Assembly: GCA_012513915.1 (NCBI GenBank) | Contig: JAAZBG010000148.1 | Location: 1-41,449, forward strand | Origin: Fibrobacter sp. | GTDB lineage: Bacteria; Fibrobacterota; Chitinivibrionia; Chitinivibrionales; Chitinispirillaceae | DNA length: 41,449 bases | Direction: 5' to 3' | Part shown: positions 24,100-34,700 of the stretch, piece after piece | Position numbering within the stretch: position 1 is the first letter of the stretch | How the letters are laid out: each line of letters begins with the position of its first letter | Program-made: the position numbers and the translations under genes | The notes under the pieces: model-generated | Told to the model about the DNA's origin: nothing | What the model saw: only the letters and a program-made list of their open reading frames with translations | The model's database searches: none

Positions 24100-25872
24100 A
24101 TGATACAATCAGATAACGCAAATTATAAAAATCAGACACCGCTTGGTTTCATGCTTTCACATCTCCGGAAACATTGGTTATCATTAACTGCCGGTTTTCT
24201 GGTGTTGGTTGCAGTTAATGGTATTCAACTGATTATCCCCAGAATAATTCAACATATTCTTGATGTTATAGCGGATGAAACATTTACAGCAGTTACTGTC
24301 ACGAGGAGTGCATTGACAATTTTCGGTCTTGCATTCCTGATGCTTATTTTAAGGTTTTTCTGGCGCTACCTTATTGTCAGGCCATCACGTATTGTCGAAC
24401 AAAGCATGCGGAATTCCATGTTTGAAAAGCTGCTCAAACTGTCATCATCATACTTTAACAAAACAAAAGTAGGTGACCTGATGGCGCTTTTTATTAATGA
24501 TCTTAACGCGATAAGGATGGCTACCGGTATGGCACTAATCGGTCTGTTTGATGCCATATTTTTGAGTACAATGTCGTTACTGTTTATGCTGTCAATAAGT
24601 CCGGAATTGACAATGTATACAGTACTGCCATTGCCGCTGATAATTTTTATTTTTATTAAGACAAGTAAAACAATCCAGAATCGCTACACCGATGTACAGC
24701 GCGCATTTGACAGTATTTCATCACATACACAGGAGTCTCTTTCAGGGATCCGTGTGATAAAAGGATTCGTGCAGGAAAAGATGGAGCGTGACCGTTTATA
24801 CGCAGCCTGTGATTCCTACGTAGACAAAAATATCCGTCTGGTAAAAATATGGGGAATTCTTTTCCCATCAATTACAATGCTCGCGTCGTCATCACTGGTA
24901 CTGCTGATCTGTATCGGCAGCAGTTTTGTCATGAATAATAAATTGACAATAGGACAGTTTGTGTCGTTTACTTTTTATATTAACCTCATGGTCTGGCCAA
25001 TGATCGCAACAGGTTGGGTATTTAACCTGCTTCAAAAAGGAATCGCGTCATCAAAGAGGGTCCTTGAACTGCTTAATACAATGTCTGATGTTTCCGGTAC
25101 AGATGTTAAACCGGATTCTGCTCAGATAAACGGAGAAATTGAATTCAGAAACTGCACGTTCAGGTATACTTCTGACAGCCGGGATGTTCTCAGGTCGGTT
25201 TCATTTAAAATTCCGCAGGGGGGCTCGCTTGGTATCATCGGGCGTCCGGGAAGTGGTAAAACAACGCTTGCTTCGCTACTATGCCATGTTTATAAAGTGG
25301 AAAAAGGGCAGGTTTTTATTGATAACACTGATATTAATGATATCCCGCTTTCATCATTACGCATGTCAATCAGTTATGTACCTCAGGATTCGTTTCTTTT
25401 TTCAGACACCATCGCCGCAAATATCGGTTTCAGCCGTGATGGCGCAATTGACAGGGATGAAATTGAAAGAGTCGCGAAAATCGCCTGCGTCCATGATGAT
25501 ATTATGGAGCTTACTGACGGGTATGCTACAAAAATCGGGGAGCGTGGCATTACGTTAAGCGGCGGTCAGAAACAGCGTATTGCGATTGCACGTGCCCTGC
25601 TCGCAGATTCATCGATACTTATCCTTGATGATTCACTGTCGGCTGTTGATCCTGTTACAGAATCAAAAATCAAGATGAATCTCAAACCGGAAATAAAAAA
25701 GAAAACATCACTGATAATTGCACACCGGGTGTCGACAATAAGAGATTGTGATCAGATCATTGTCCTGTCTGACGGGCAGATTGCAGAACATGGCACACAT
25801 GATCAGCTTGTGGGAAAGAATGGATTTTATGCGAGACTTTACGAATTGCAAAGCATGCAGGAGGAATCATGA
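24100..25872 (+). CDS. ABC exporter half-transporter, subunit 1 of heterodimer (MdlA-like)
   Basis: This 590-residue fused permease-ATPase has six membrane helices (residues 25-310) and a C-terminal ATPase. Walker A is GRPGSGKTT (about 380). The signature LSGGQKQRIAIARALL (about 485) is canonical. Walker B ends ILILDDSLSAVD, so Asp replaces the catalytic Glu. Together with the degenerate signature of the partner this gives the one-active, one-degenerate site pattern of heterodimeric exporters (TM287/288, BmrCD, MdlAB). Substrates may be drugs, lipids or peptides. Its stop overlaps the next gene's ATG by four bases, so the subunits are translationally coupled. Confidence 0.92.
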   Translation: MIQSDNANYKNQTPLGFMLSHLRKHWLSLTAGFLVLVAVNGIQLIIPRIIQHILDVIADETFTAVTVTRSALTIFGLAFLMLILRFFWRYLIVRPSRIVEQSMRNSMFEKLLKLSSSYFNKTKVGDLMALFINDLNAIRMATGMALIGLFDAIFLSTMSLLFMLSISPELTMYTVLPLPLIIFIFIKTSKTIQNRYTDVQRAFDSISSHTQESLSGIRVIKGFVQEKMERDRLYAACDSYVDKNIRLVKIWGILFPSITMLASSSLVLLICIGSSFVMNNKLTIGQFVSFTFYINLMVWPMIATGWVFNLLQKGIASSKRVLELLNTMSDVSGTDVKPDSAQINGEIEFRNCTFRYTSDSRDVLRSVSFKIPQGGSLGIIGRPGSGKTTLASLLCHVYKVEKGQVFIDNTDINDIPLSSLRMSISYVPQDSFLFSDTIAANIGFSRDGAIDRDEIERVAKIACVHDDIMELTDGYATKIGERGITLSGGQKQRIAIARALLADSSILILDDSLSAVDPVTESKIKMNLKPEIKKKTSLIIAHRVSTIRDCDQIIVLSDGQIAEHGTHDQLVGKNGFYARLYELQSMQEES

Positions 25873-28004
25873 GTAATCTGGAACATGATGAGGATCTTGC
25901 GCAGCAGAAACTGTTTAATATTGATGTAATAAAACTCCTGTTCCGGTATGTTTTCAGATACCGCCGTTATCTGTATTATTCACTGGTGTTTGTTGCCGTT
26001 ACTACTGCCACAACGCTGTATGTACCGGTACTGACACGTGATATAATTGACAAATATGTGGTTAACGCCGGATATATGGCCAGGAGGAATACTCAAAGCG
26101 ATTCACCAGATCAGAAACTGTATAATGTAAAGATCGATAACGAGGGCGTTGTTCTTGATACTCAGTGGGTGTTCATTAATCAAAACACCCTGAAACATTT
26201 TTCGAAAAAATTCATTGATTCACAGCGTGATAGAGACATCCTTTCAAAAAAGAAATATACGCTTGTCAAACTAAATGATGTCAGTAATGAACTTCGCATG
26301 AAAATTGATCGTAAAGCAGCTGATCAATATTGTATCGTGATCAATAACCATCTGCTTATTCCGCAGGATGGTGCACAAATATTTACAGTTAAGGAAATGT
26401 CACAACTGCGTGCACATGACATGAAAATGGTCATTCTATTATCCTTTGCCATTTTAGGACTCTTTGTTATTCAGTTTGGTGCATCATATTTACAGATTCT
26501 TGCACTTATGAAACTTTCGCAAAAAGCAATGCGTGATCTCCGGACAGATCTGTTTTCGCATATGCTCTCGCTTGAACTGTCGTTTTATGATAAAAATCCT
26601 GTTGGAAAGCTTGTCAACAGGGTAAGTAATGATATTGAGTCGCTTAATGAGCTCTTCTCATCGGTTATTGTCAATATGTCGCAGAATCTGCTTATCATGG
26701 CAGGTGTTGTCATTATGATGTTTATTGCGGATGCATATCTTGCCGCATTGGTATGCTGTACAATTCCTGTTCTGGTACTAATTATATTTGTATTCAGGGC
26801 GCAAGCCAGAAGTGCATACCGGCTTATCCGCACAAAAATAACCGAGTTGAATACATTTCTGAATGAGAATATCTCCGGAATACGTATTACACAGGTATTT
26901 GTTCAGGAGAAAAAGCAGATTAATAAATTCCGTGTGCTGAATAATGAGATGTTCCGGGCAAATATTCGTCAATTGAATGTTTATGCCATTTTCAGGCCGA
27001 TGATCGATTTTTTCCGGTGGTTTGCAATTGCGACAGTTATCTATTTCGGGGCACAGTCACTTATTGATGGCCGGATATCGTATGGATTAATTGTAATGTT
27101 TCTTGCATATATTGGAACCTTTTTTGAACCGATCGGTGATCTTGCAGAAAAAATTGATATTTTACAAAGTGCAACTGCTGCAGGGGAAAAAATACTTACA
27201 ATTTTCAAGACTGACGCACGCAGGGAAATATATGCCGGAGAACAGACTGGTAATAGTGTACCTGTGGAAAAATTCAATGGCGAAATTGTGTTTGACAATG
27301 TCTGGTTTGCATATGTGCCCGGAGAATGGGTACTCAAAGGTGTTTCTTTTACAGTTAAAACCAAAGCAACACTCGCAGTTGTCGGGGCTACCGGATCCGG
27401 AAAAAGTACCATTATCAGTTTACTTGCGCGGTTTTATGTACCACAGAAGGGACGTATTACCATTGATGGGGTTGACATTAACAGGATTCCTTACGAAATC
27501 CTCAGAAAAAATTTATCTATTGTAATGCAGGATGTGTTTTTGTTTTCACGAACTGTCAAGGAAAATATCATACTTAATGAACCATGGGATGCATTACGTT
27601 ATGAGAATGTCATGCGTGATACCAATGCTGGAACCTTTGTAGAACGGCTGCATTTAAAACATGATGAAATGGTGATGGAACGCGGCGTTACATTCTCAGC
27701 AGGCGAGCGGCAGCTTCTTGCGTTTGCACGCTCACTCTATGCAGATCCGTCAATACTGATTCTTGATGAGGCGACATCAAATATCGATACGCACACAGAA
27801 CTTCTTATTCAGGAAGCTATAGCAAAAGGTATCCGCGGACGAACTTCGATTGCAATTGCTCATCGTTTGTCAACAATCCGGAACGCTGATACGATAATTG
27901 TAATTGAACATGGTGTTGTAAGCGAATCCGGAACACATGAACAATTGATTAGTAAAAAGGGAATTTACTATGAACTATACAGACTTCAGTTTGACAGCGT
28001 ATGA
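25869..28004 (+). CDS. ABC exporter half-transporter, subunit 2 of heterodimer, with external insert (MdlB-like)
   Basis: The 711-residue partner is longer by an insert of about 110 residues (roughly 72-185) between the first two membrane helices. In this topology that loop is outside the cytoplasm, as in BmrD-type subunits. The ATPase has Walker A GATGSGKST (about 505), a degenerate signature FSAGERQLLAFARSL in place of LSGGQ, and a canonical catalytic Glu in ILILDEATSNID. The insert is hydrophilic and Lys/Asp-rich (DNEGVVLDTQWVF, SKKKYTLVKL). The extra domain probably gates or recognises the substrate on the outside. The ATG overlaps the previous stop. Confidence 0.92.
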   Translation: MSNLEHDEDLAQQKLFNIDVIKLLFRYVFRYRRYLYYSLVFVAVTTATTLYVPVLTRDIIDKYVVNAGYMARRNTQSDSPDQKLYNVKIDNEGVVLDTQWVFINQNTLKHFSKKFIDSQRDRDILSKKKYTLVKLNDVSNELRMKIDRKAADQYCIVINNHLLIPQDGAQIFTVKEMSQLRAHDMKMVILLSFAILGLFVIQFGASYLQILALMKLSQKAMRDLRTDLFSHMLSLELSFYDKNPVGKLVNRVSNDIESLNELFSSVIVNMSQNLLIMAGVVIMMFIADAYLAALVCCTIPVLVLIIFVFRAQARSAYRLIRTKITELNTFLNENISGIRITQVFVQEKKQINKFRVLNNEMFRANIRQLNVYAIFRPMIDFFRWFAIATVIYFGAQSLIDGRISYGLIVMFLAYIGTFFEPIGDLAEKIDILQSATAAGEKILTIFKTDARREIYAGEQTGNSVPVEKFNGEIVFDNVWFAYVPGEWVLKGVSFTVKTKATLAVVGATGSGKSTIISLLARFYVPQKGRITIDGVDINRIPYEILRKNLSIVMQDVFLFSRTVKENIILNEPWDALRYENVMRDTNAGTFVERLHLKHDEMVMERGVTFSAGERQLLAFARSLYADPSILILDEATSNIDTHTELLIQEAIAKGIRGRTSIAIAHRLSTIRNADTIIVIEHGVVSESGTHEQLISKKGIYYELYRLQFDSV

Positions 28005-28077
28005 TCCTCGTTAATGACAAATGCGATAGCGGTTATTTAAATACTGAAATTGAAAAAGTGAGGTCAGGGGATCAGAA

Positions 28078-29220
28078 ATGAAAATTGTAATTGCATCAGA
28101 TTCCTTTAAAGGCTGTTGTTCATCACTGGAAATCGCATCTGCAATAGAAACAGGTATCAGGAGGGTGTTTGCTGATGCTGATATAATAACAATCGCAGTT
28201 GCTGATGGTGGTGAGGGGACCGTTGATGCGCTTGTAAATGGTCGAAACGGTATATTCCGGACTGTTACCGTGCAAGGACCTATTGATGATATGGTAGAGG
28301 CTCGATATGGCATTATTGATGGTACTACCGCTATCATTGAAATGGCTGCAGCATCCGGACTGCCATTGGTCCCGCCTGAAAAAAGAGATCCGTTTTTTAC
28401 AACGACCTATGGTACCGGTCAATTAATTAAAGATGCCCTTGACTGCGGATGCAGGAAAATCATTATAGGCATCGGGGGTAGTGCTACCAATGATGGCGGA
28501 GCGGGAATGGCTCAGGCGCTTGGGGTGAGATTTCTTGACAGCCATGACAGAGAAATTGGTAAAGGTGCAATTCATCTTGATAGAATTAAAACTATCGATA
28601 TGTCGGGACTGGATAAAAGGATGCAGGAGTGTCAGGTTATAGGCTTATGTGATGTAACCAATCCTTTAACTGGTATCAATGGAGCATCATACATCTTCGC
28701 GCAGCAGAAGGGCGCAAAAGAGGATGATCTTTCAAAACTTGACAAAATACTTCTCGGTTTTGCCCGAACTATAAAAGATCAGCTTGGTATTGACATTTTA
28801 AGTATACACGGAGGCGGTGCGGCTGGTGGACTTGCAGCCGGTCTTGTTGCATTCTGTAATGGATCACTGCAAAAAGGAATTGACACAATATTAACACTCG
28901 TTGATTTTGACAATGTTATCAGGAATGCTGATCTGGTGATCACCGGGGAAGGGGCTCTTGATGGACAGAGTGTCAATGGTAAAGTTCCTTACGGTGTTGC
29001 AGCAGCAGCTGCAAAGTACGGGATTCCAGTGATTGCACTAACTGGTACAATCGGAAATAATGCTGACAAAGTGTATTCCGCTGGTATTGCCAGTGTGATG
29101 AGTATAGTCAATGCACCAATGTCTCTTGAACATGCGATACGCAACTATCAATCTCTCGCCGCTGATGCATCAGAGCGGCTAATGCGGATTATTCGCATTT
29201 ATAAAAATAATACCAGATAA
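28078..29220 (+). CDS. Glycerate kinase (GarK/GlxK family)
   Basis: Glycerate kinase of this family phosphorylates D-glycerate with ATP, usually to 2-phosphoglycerate. The 380-residue protein shows MKIVIASDSFKG, VADGGEGTVDAL, GIGGSATNDGGAGMA, GGGAAGGLAAGL and VITGEGALDGQS, all family hallmarks. AGGGG lies about six bases upstream of the ATG. It follows the ABC exporter genes by 73 bases on the same strand. The product would feed lower glycolysis; no glyoxylate or tartrate genes are adjacent. Confidence 0.93.
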   Translation: MKIVIASDSFKGCCSSLEIASAIETGIRRVFADADIITIAVADGGEGTVDALVNGRNGIFRTVTVQGPIDDMVEARYGIIDGTTAIIEMAAASGLPLVPPEKRDPFFTTTYGTGQLIKDALDCGCRKIIIGIGGSATNDGGAGMAQALGVRFLDSHDREIGKGAIHLDRIKTIDMSGLDKRMQECQVIGLCDVTNPLTGINGASYIFAQQKGAKEDDLSKLDKILLGFARTIKDQLGIDILSIHGGGAAGGLAAGLVAFCNGSLQKGIDTILTLVDFDNVIRNADLVITGEGALDGQSVNGKVPYGVAAAAAKYGIPVIALTGTIGNNADKVYSAGIASVMSIVNAPMSLEHAIRNYQSLAADASERLMRIIRIYKNNTR

Positions 29221-29332
29221 ATCAGCTTAAAAGTGTTACAAATCTGATAGATTATATGCTTTGACATTACTCTTCAGCCTTTGTATTTTCAACCCGGTCT
29301 TGTATCTGTACGTTTATTTGGAAAGAGCATCA

Positions 29333-30559
29333 ATGCCACTTACTGTTCTTGTTGATATGTCCGGCTTGAAACCGGTACGACCTGATCAGGTCAGTATTCC
29401 TGTTGAGGTGGAGTTGGGGAGCAATACCGGTAATCTGCCTGTTGGTAGTGTATACCGGGCAGACAGGACTATTGATGTGCTTTCGATTGCCGCAATTATC
29501 GGCAGTTGCAATCTGAAGCAGGGTGAAATAAATGCATCATTTTTTAAAGGCAAGATTGACACTTTGCAAAGGCTCTTTCCATTCAGACAAAAACCGTTTT
29601 TTTCAATTGTCGATATCAACCTGTCACATCATATGTCGTATCTGCTTGCAGTACTTGCATTCCAGAAATTCGGTGCACGTAAGAATAAATTAATCATTAA
29701 TTTCGATTCGCATGATGATTTCAGGAATATTTCGGATGTCAGCTTTGACGGGTGGGGAAGCGGCATCTTTAATGAATGTTTACAGAAAGAACTATCGTTC
29801 CCGAAGAAAAATCGCATAATGTATATGACATTAGGGAATGCCGTAAGGGTATGGAACAAACTTCCAGCTGTTGGAATTGCCCTTGCGCAGTATTTCAGGG
29901 ATACTGCCGGTCCGCAGGTGATAAAACGGTTTAAGGCTGATGGTAATATATATTTCGTGATAAAACGGAAAAATGAGCAGTCCTCATGGGAATGGAAGTG
30001 GTCATCAACATTGACCCTGATATTGACTGATGAAACAATCAGGATGTTAATTGATAACAAATGTATTGAACATATAAAAAATCACAATGCAAATTACAGT
30101 CTGTTCAAAATCAATACTGATATTACAGGATTACTGACGTCGTCAGATACAGGTCTTGATCAGGTATCATTTGATCGTTTTATCGAGGAGTTTGATGAAC
30201 TGCGGTGTGTAAAGTCATGGGACACGTGCAGCCCCAGGGATTTTCTTGATGAGACAATAGTTGGAAATCTATCTGATACTGATGTGTATATATCAATTGA
30301 CAGGGATATAATGAAAAGAAGTTGTACGTACTGGGGTGATGGATTGTTTGATCCCTCTCAGATACGGTCAACTGTGGAAAAAATGTTGAAATATCTGAAA
30401 ACAAAAAAAGCAAATCTTGTTGGTTTTGATATCGTTGGGTTGCCGGAAAAAAATTGCACAACAGCTTTTCCAGGCAATAATTCTGATGATTATGTCAGGC
30501 AGGCGCATGAAGATCTTGAGTTTTTTAAAAATCAGATAGATCTGTTTACTACCGGGTAG
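29333..30559 (+). CDS. Divergent ureohydrolase (arginase/agmatinase)-fold protein
   Basis: The 408-residue protein is not a standard arginase but keeps the fold's metal-ligand spacing. A His pair occurs at residues 99-100 (LSHHMSYLLAV), FDSHDD puts Asp125/His127/Asp128-129 at the metal-binding strand, SIDRDIM has Asp323 and Asp325, and GFDIVGLPE supplies the C-terminal Asp/Glu. Between the second and third blocks is a large insert of about 170 residues without family match (WKWSSTLTLILTDE and nearby). The ATG at 29333 was chosen because a GGAAAGAG segment lies about six bases upstream, whereas the TTG at 29261 adds a hydrophobic stretch without signal. Context: glycerate kinase upstream, chorismate mutase downstream. 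Substrate unknown. Confidence 0.6.
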   Translation: MPLTVLVDMSGLKPVRPDQVSIPVEVELGSNTGNLPVGSVYRADRTIDVLSIAAIIGSCNLKQGEINASFFKGKIDTLQRLFPFRQKPFFSIVDINLSHHMSYLLAVLAFQKFGARKNKLIINFDSHDDFRNISDVSFDGWGSGIFNECLQKELSFPKKNRIMYMTLGNAVRVWNKLPAVGIALAQYFRDTAGPQVIKRFKADGNIYFVIKRKNEQSSWEWKWSSTLTLILTDETIRMLIDNKCIEHIKNHNANYSLFKINTDITGLLTSSDTGLDQVSFDRFIEEFDELRCVKSWDTCSPRDFLDETIVGNLSDTDVYISIDRDIMKRSCTYWGDGLFDPSQIRSTVEKMLKYLKTKKANLVGFDIVGLPEKNCTTAFPGNNSDDYVRQAHEDLEFFKNQIDLFTTG

Positions 30560-30706
30560 TGAACAGACTATAAGAGGTATCTTCCAGTGTGCATGGAATA
30601 GTTTGTTTTAATCTGTTTTCCATATGTAATTAATGGGAAATGTTTTTAATAAGTCATTAAATATGATTGTAAATTTTTTGATTCTAAAGAAAGAAGGTTT
30701 TTAGAA

Positions 30707-31036
30707 ATGGCTGATATCCGTCAGTGTAAGTCACTTGATGAAGTTCGAACAGAAATCGATGCTCTTGACAGAAATATCGTTGCTCTGATAGCAGCACGTG
30801 CTGAGTATGTAAAACAAGCTGCAACGTTTAAAAAAAATACCGATGATGTAAAAGCCCCGCAACGGGTAGAGCAGGTAATTGCAAAGGTAAAACAACATGC
30901 TGTGGATGCCGGCGTTGATCAAAATGTACTTGAGGCAACTTACAGGGCAATGATCAATTCGTTTATTGCGGAAGAGACGAAACATTTTCATAAACGTTTG
31001 GAATCAGAGGGATATATTACAATGGCTGATGCATAG
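30707..31036 (+). CDS. AroQ-type chorismate mutase, PchB-like
   Basis: The 109-residue all-helical protein matches stand-alone chorismate mutases and the isochorismate-pyruvate lyase PchB. It converts chorismate to prephenate, or isochorismate to salicylate plus pyruvate in the PchB case. The catalytic positions align by eye with PchB numbering: Arg14 (LDEVRTEID), Arg31 (AARAEYV), Lys42 (FKK) and the APQRVEQVI block. PchB has Gln90 in the last helix; Glu is present here. No isochorismate synthase or siderophore gene is nearby, so ordinary chorismate mutase activity is more likely. It is separated by a long gap from the kinase gene downstream. Confidence 0.8.
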   Translation: MADIRQCKSLDEVRTEIDALDRNIVALIAARAEYVKQAATFKKNTDDVKAPQRVEQVIAKVKQHAVDAGVDQNVLEATYRAMINSFIAEETKHFHKRLESEGYITMADA

Positions 31037-31717
31037 CCGATCTCCACACCAGACTTCAATTATCGATATGCAGACATTCTGATACACTGGATAACCTCTC
31101 ACTTTTGATCATAGCCTGTTACTCATAATGAACTCTTAAAGAAGGGTCCATCAATATAAAACCTGCAAGGGTCAGGTTTATGAAAGTTATACCTACTAAA
31201 AATTTGATACGGTTCATGGTACGATCCTTTCGAGACTTTGTCCATTACAATAGGTTTAATAGTAATCAACCATTAATGCTCAAATCTAATTTTGTGCATA
31301 CTGTTTCTTTCACACTAATAAAAACATTGAGCGTATTATAATTCATTTAATAATAATGCTTTATGAATATTATTATAAAACATGTAATCAATCGATTTAT
31401 TTCTGGATAGGTAGTGATGTTGTATTCTAAGGAATAATGTTTCAATAAGTACTGATGTATTTCTATAATATTGATATACAATCATTTCGACAGCACTGTA
31501 TAATAATAAGTCAGTAGGCATGTAATCATTTAGGTGTACGTATATTGCGCAGAAGATTTTTTATTTACACGTTAGATCCTGACATTAAAGCATGAACGAC
31601 AATGTCCTGGTGTTGCACCATTTTACCACATCATAAATGGTATACAAGTAAGAATAATGCTCAATGAAAAAAATGTTTAACAGAACAATCATTACGGTAT
31701 GACTCCAAGGATGTCTA
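31037..31717. other. AT-rich gap; only a small peptide frame is supported
   Basis: The stretch between the chorismate mutase and the giant kinase gene is markedly AT-rich. Apart from the small minus-strand frame at 31119-31217 I see no gene. A weak stem ACCATTTTA/TAAATGGT lies at 31617-31641. AAGGA lies six bases before the kinase ATG at 31718. Confidence 0.45.
31119..31217 (-). CDS. Putative 32-residue membrane peptide
   Basis: A 32-codon frame has an ATG preceded by AAAGGA seven bases upstream, a strong Shine-Dalgarno match for this window. The peptide has a short basic beginning (MNRIK), a hydrophobic stretch of about 18 residues (FLVGITFINLTLAGFILM) and a charged end (DPSLRVHYE), the profile of a single-pass membrane peptide. 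It has no recognisable family. The neighbours on both sides are on the plus strand, so it would need its own promoter. Translation is unproven; the ribosome binding site and hydropathy are the only support. Confidence 0.4.
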   Translation of the reverse strand: MNRIKFLVGITFINLTLAGFILMDPSLRVHYE

Positions 31718-34700
31718 ATGAATCTTGTTAATAAAGTAATCAGTCAAAAATACAGAATTTCGGAAAAAATAGCTGAAGGTGGCATGAGTATCGTTTGGCT
31801 TGCCCGCGATATTTCAAAGGGTATTGATGTTGCCATAAAGGTACTGAAAAAAGATGTCACATCAAACAGGGTTGAAGACATTATCCGATTTAAAAACGAA
31901 GCGTTTACAGTCTCAAAACTGCAGGAGCAGTCTATTGCTAAAATCTATGATGTTGGAGAGGATGATGGCATTTACTATATCGCAATGGAATTTCTGAAAG
32001 GTCAATCTCTCTTCGATGCTATCAATCGGGATAGAAAATTTACAATAAAAGAATCTGTACAGATAATAGAGAAAGTCTGCAATGCGCTGAAATGCATTCA
32101 CAATGCAGGGGTTTTACATAGAGACATAAAACCTGGAAATTTAATTATCAATGATGAAAACTCTGAGCTTGAGGTAAAACTTATAGACTTTGGGGTATCA
32201 CAGGTCAGGGATTTTGATATCAGCGATACCAGCGAAATAGTTGGAACACTTCATTATATGTCTCCGGAACAAAGTGGTGTGGTTAACAGGATGGTAGATG
32301 AACGTTCAGACCTGTATTCACTTGGTGTTGTATTTTATCAACTACTTGCGCATCAATTGCCGTTTAAAGGTGAAACTCTGGTAACATTAATTCATCAGCA
32401 TGTCGCAAAAATACCTGATAGTCTTATACAATTCAATCATGAAGTTCCACAGATTCTGGAAAAAATAGTACTGAAACTCCTGGAAAAAGAACCGGAAAAC
32501 AGGTATCAGAGTGCAAATGGTTTATTGGCTGATCTGGATAAATTCAAAAATGGGCAATCAGATTTTATACCTGGACAACAGGAAAATATAATAAAACTGA
32601 ATTACAGGGCGAATCTGATTGGCAGAGATGAAGAATTCAGTAAGCTCACAGAATTGTTTAGTAATTCTCTAAATGGTAACGGTAAGATTTGTTTCATTGA
32701 TGGTGAGGCTGGAAAAGGAAAAACAAGACTGACAGAGGAACTTAGAAACCATGTTTACACATTGGGTGGTTTGATTGTTGATGCCAAATGTTTTCCGGGT
32801 GATAGCAAAGCGCCATATGGTGTTTTCAGTGATATCTTAAACTCCTTCCTAAAGGTTTATTCAAGGTTTGAAAATGATAAAAAAGCAATCATAAAACAAA
32901 AACTGAAAAAAAGCGTTGGTGAGCTTGGCAGAATTCTATTGAAATTAAATCCTTTAATTGAAGAAATACTGGGTGATTGCGCTGAGTTGGTTCCATTGGA
33001 ACATGACGTTGAGAATAAAAGGTTTCAAATGGTGGTGAGCAAGTTTTTCTGTGATTTGTGCTTTACTCATGACAGGGGCTTTTTAATCGTTCTTGATGAT
33101 CTGCACTGGATTGATGAAGGTAGCCTTACGATATTAAAGAATATGTCAAATCAGATTGACAATTATCCAGTTTTAATAATCGGTACATATAGAAGTAATG
33201 AGATAAATGATGAACATATTTTACAAAAATTTATAAATAGTAAGTCATCTGCGGGTAAAAGCCTGGAAGAAATTCATCTTCAGGGCTTTGATATGGATGT
33301 AATGCAACGTTTCATTTCCCGTCTGCTGTTTGACAATGGGGATACCATTAAAGAAATAGCATCTTTTATCTTCCAAAAAAGTAAAGGCAATCCGTTTTTC
33401 TCTATTGAAATTTTAAAGCAAATGGTGAATGAGAATGCTGTTGAATACAAAAATGGTACATGGCAGATTAATAAAGAAACAATTAACAACATTCAAATTC
33501 CGAACAGTATAGTTGATATTCTGGTTAAAAGAGTTCTTGATCTTGACGAAGAACAGCGAATGCTTTTATCCTATGCATCAGCGATTGGAAGACAGTTTGA
33601 TATGGAGTTCCTTTTCGAACTCGCTGATATGGACAAAGAAAAAGTTATACAAATTATCGATCGTTCTGTAAACGAGCAATTTCTTGAAAAGAATTTTAAT
33701 AATCATGGAAAGTTTCTGTTTATCCACGACAGGGTAACGGAAGCTTTTTACAAAAATATCGGATTGGAAAAGAAGCAGAAACTTCATAACCGGATCGGAA
33801 GAATTATTGAATCCAGAAATGCATCAAATGTTCAGAATGTCATCTTTGACCTTGCATATCACTTTGTTGAAAGTGGTGATACAGATAAAGCTTTAGAATA
33901 TGTTTACTCTGCCGCTTTAAAGTCAATGGAGAATTTTGCAAGTGAGGAGGCTGTCAGGTATTTCCTCTTAGCTGCAAAGTTTCTGGAAGAGAAGGGCGGG
34001 CAGGGTAGTAAACAATGGATTGAATGTATTAAAAATGCCGGAAATATGAACATATTTGATGGAAAATTAACTGAGGCGCAGGAGTTATTTCAAAGAATCC
34101 TTCCTTATTCAAAAAATTCCATATTGGAAGCTGAAATATATCATTCAATTGGCATGGTATATTTTAATTCAAGTCAACATGATAAAGCAGCATATTATTT
34201 TAAAAAAGCCCTTGGAATCCTTCACGAGAAAATTCCAGGTAATAATTTTTTTAAGGTAGCCGGGATCATTAAAGAGTTAATTGTACATTCGATTAACCGG
34301 AATGTAAAATATTTACAAAATAAAAAGAAAACCAGCTCTTCTGTTAAACAAAAAAGTTCACTTAAAATTTCAATATTGGACAATCTTGGTTGGCTCTATT
34401 TGTCGACAAATACACTCAGCTATATTTACATAAAAGTAAAATCAGTAAATGTTTGTCTAAGGGAATCAGGTTTCTCAAGAGAATTAATTCGTTCTCTTGC
34501 AAACGTAGGTTTCATATTTGGAATTATGAGATCATTTAAGACGGCATTTAAATACTTTGAGAATGCGTTTACAATTTCAAAAGAACTAAAAAATGAGATA
34601 AGCTATTGTGATGTTAATTTACCCTGGGGATATACGCTTCAATGGAAGGGAAATTATGAAGAGGGTGCACAAAAACTTTTAAACGTTGTCAATATCAACA

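Noticed and set aside
31336-31521. A 61-codon minus-strand frame in the AT-rich gap
   Set aside because: No ribosome binding site and composition typical of random AT-rich sequence, unlike the 31119-31217 frame.
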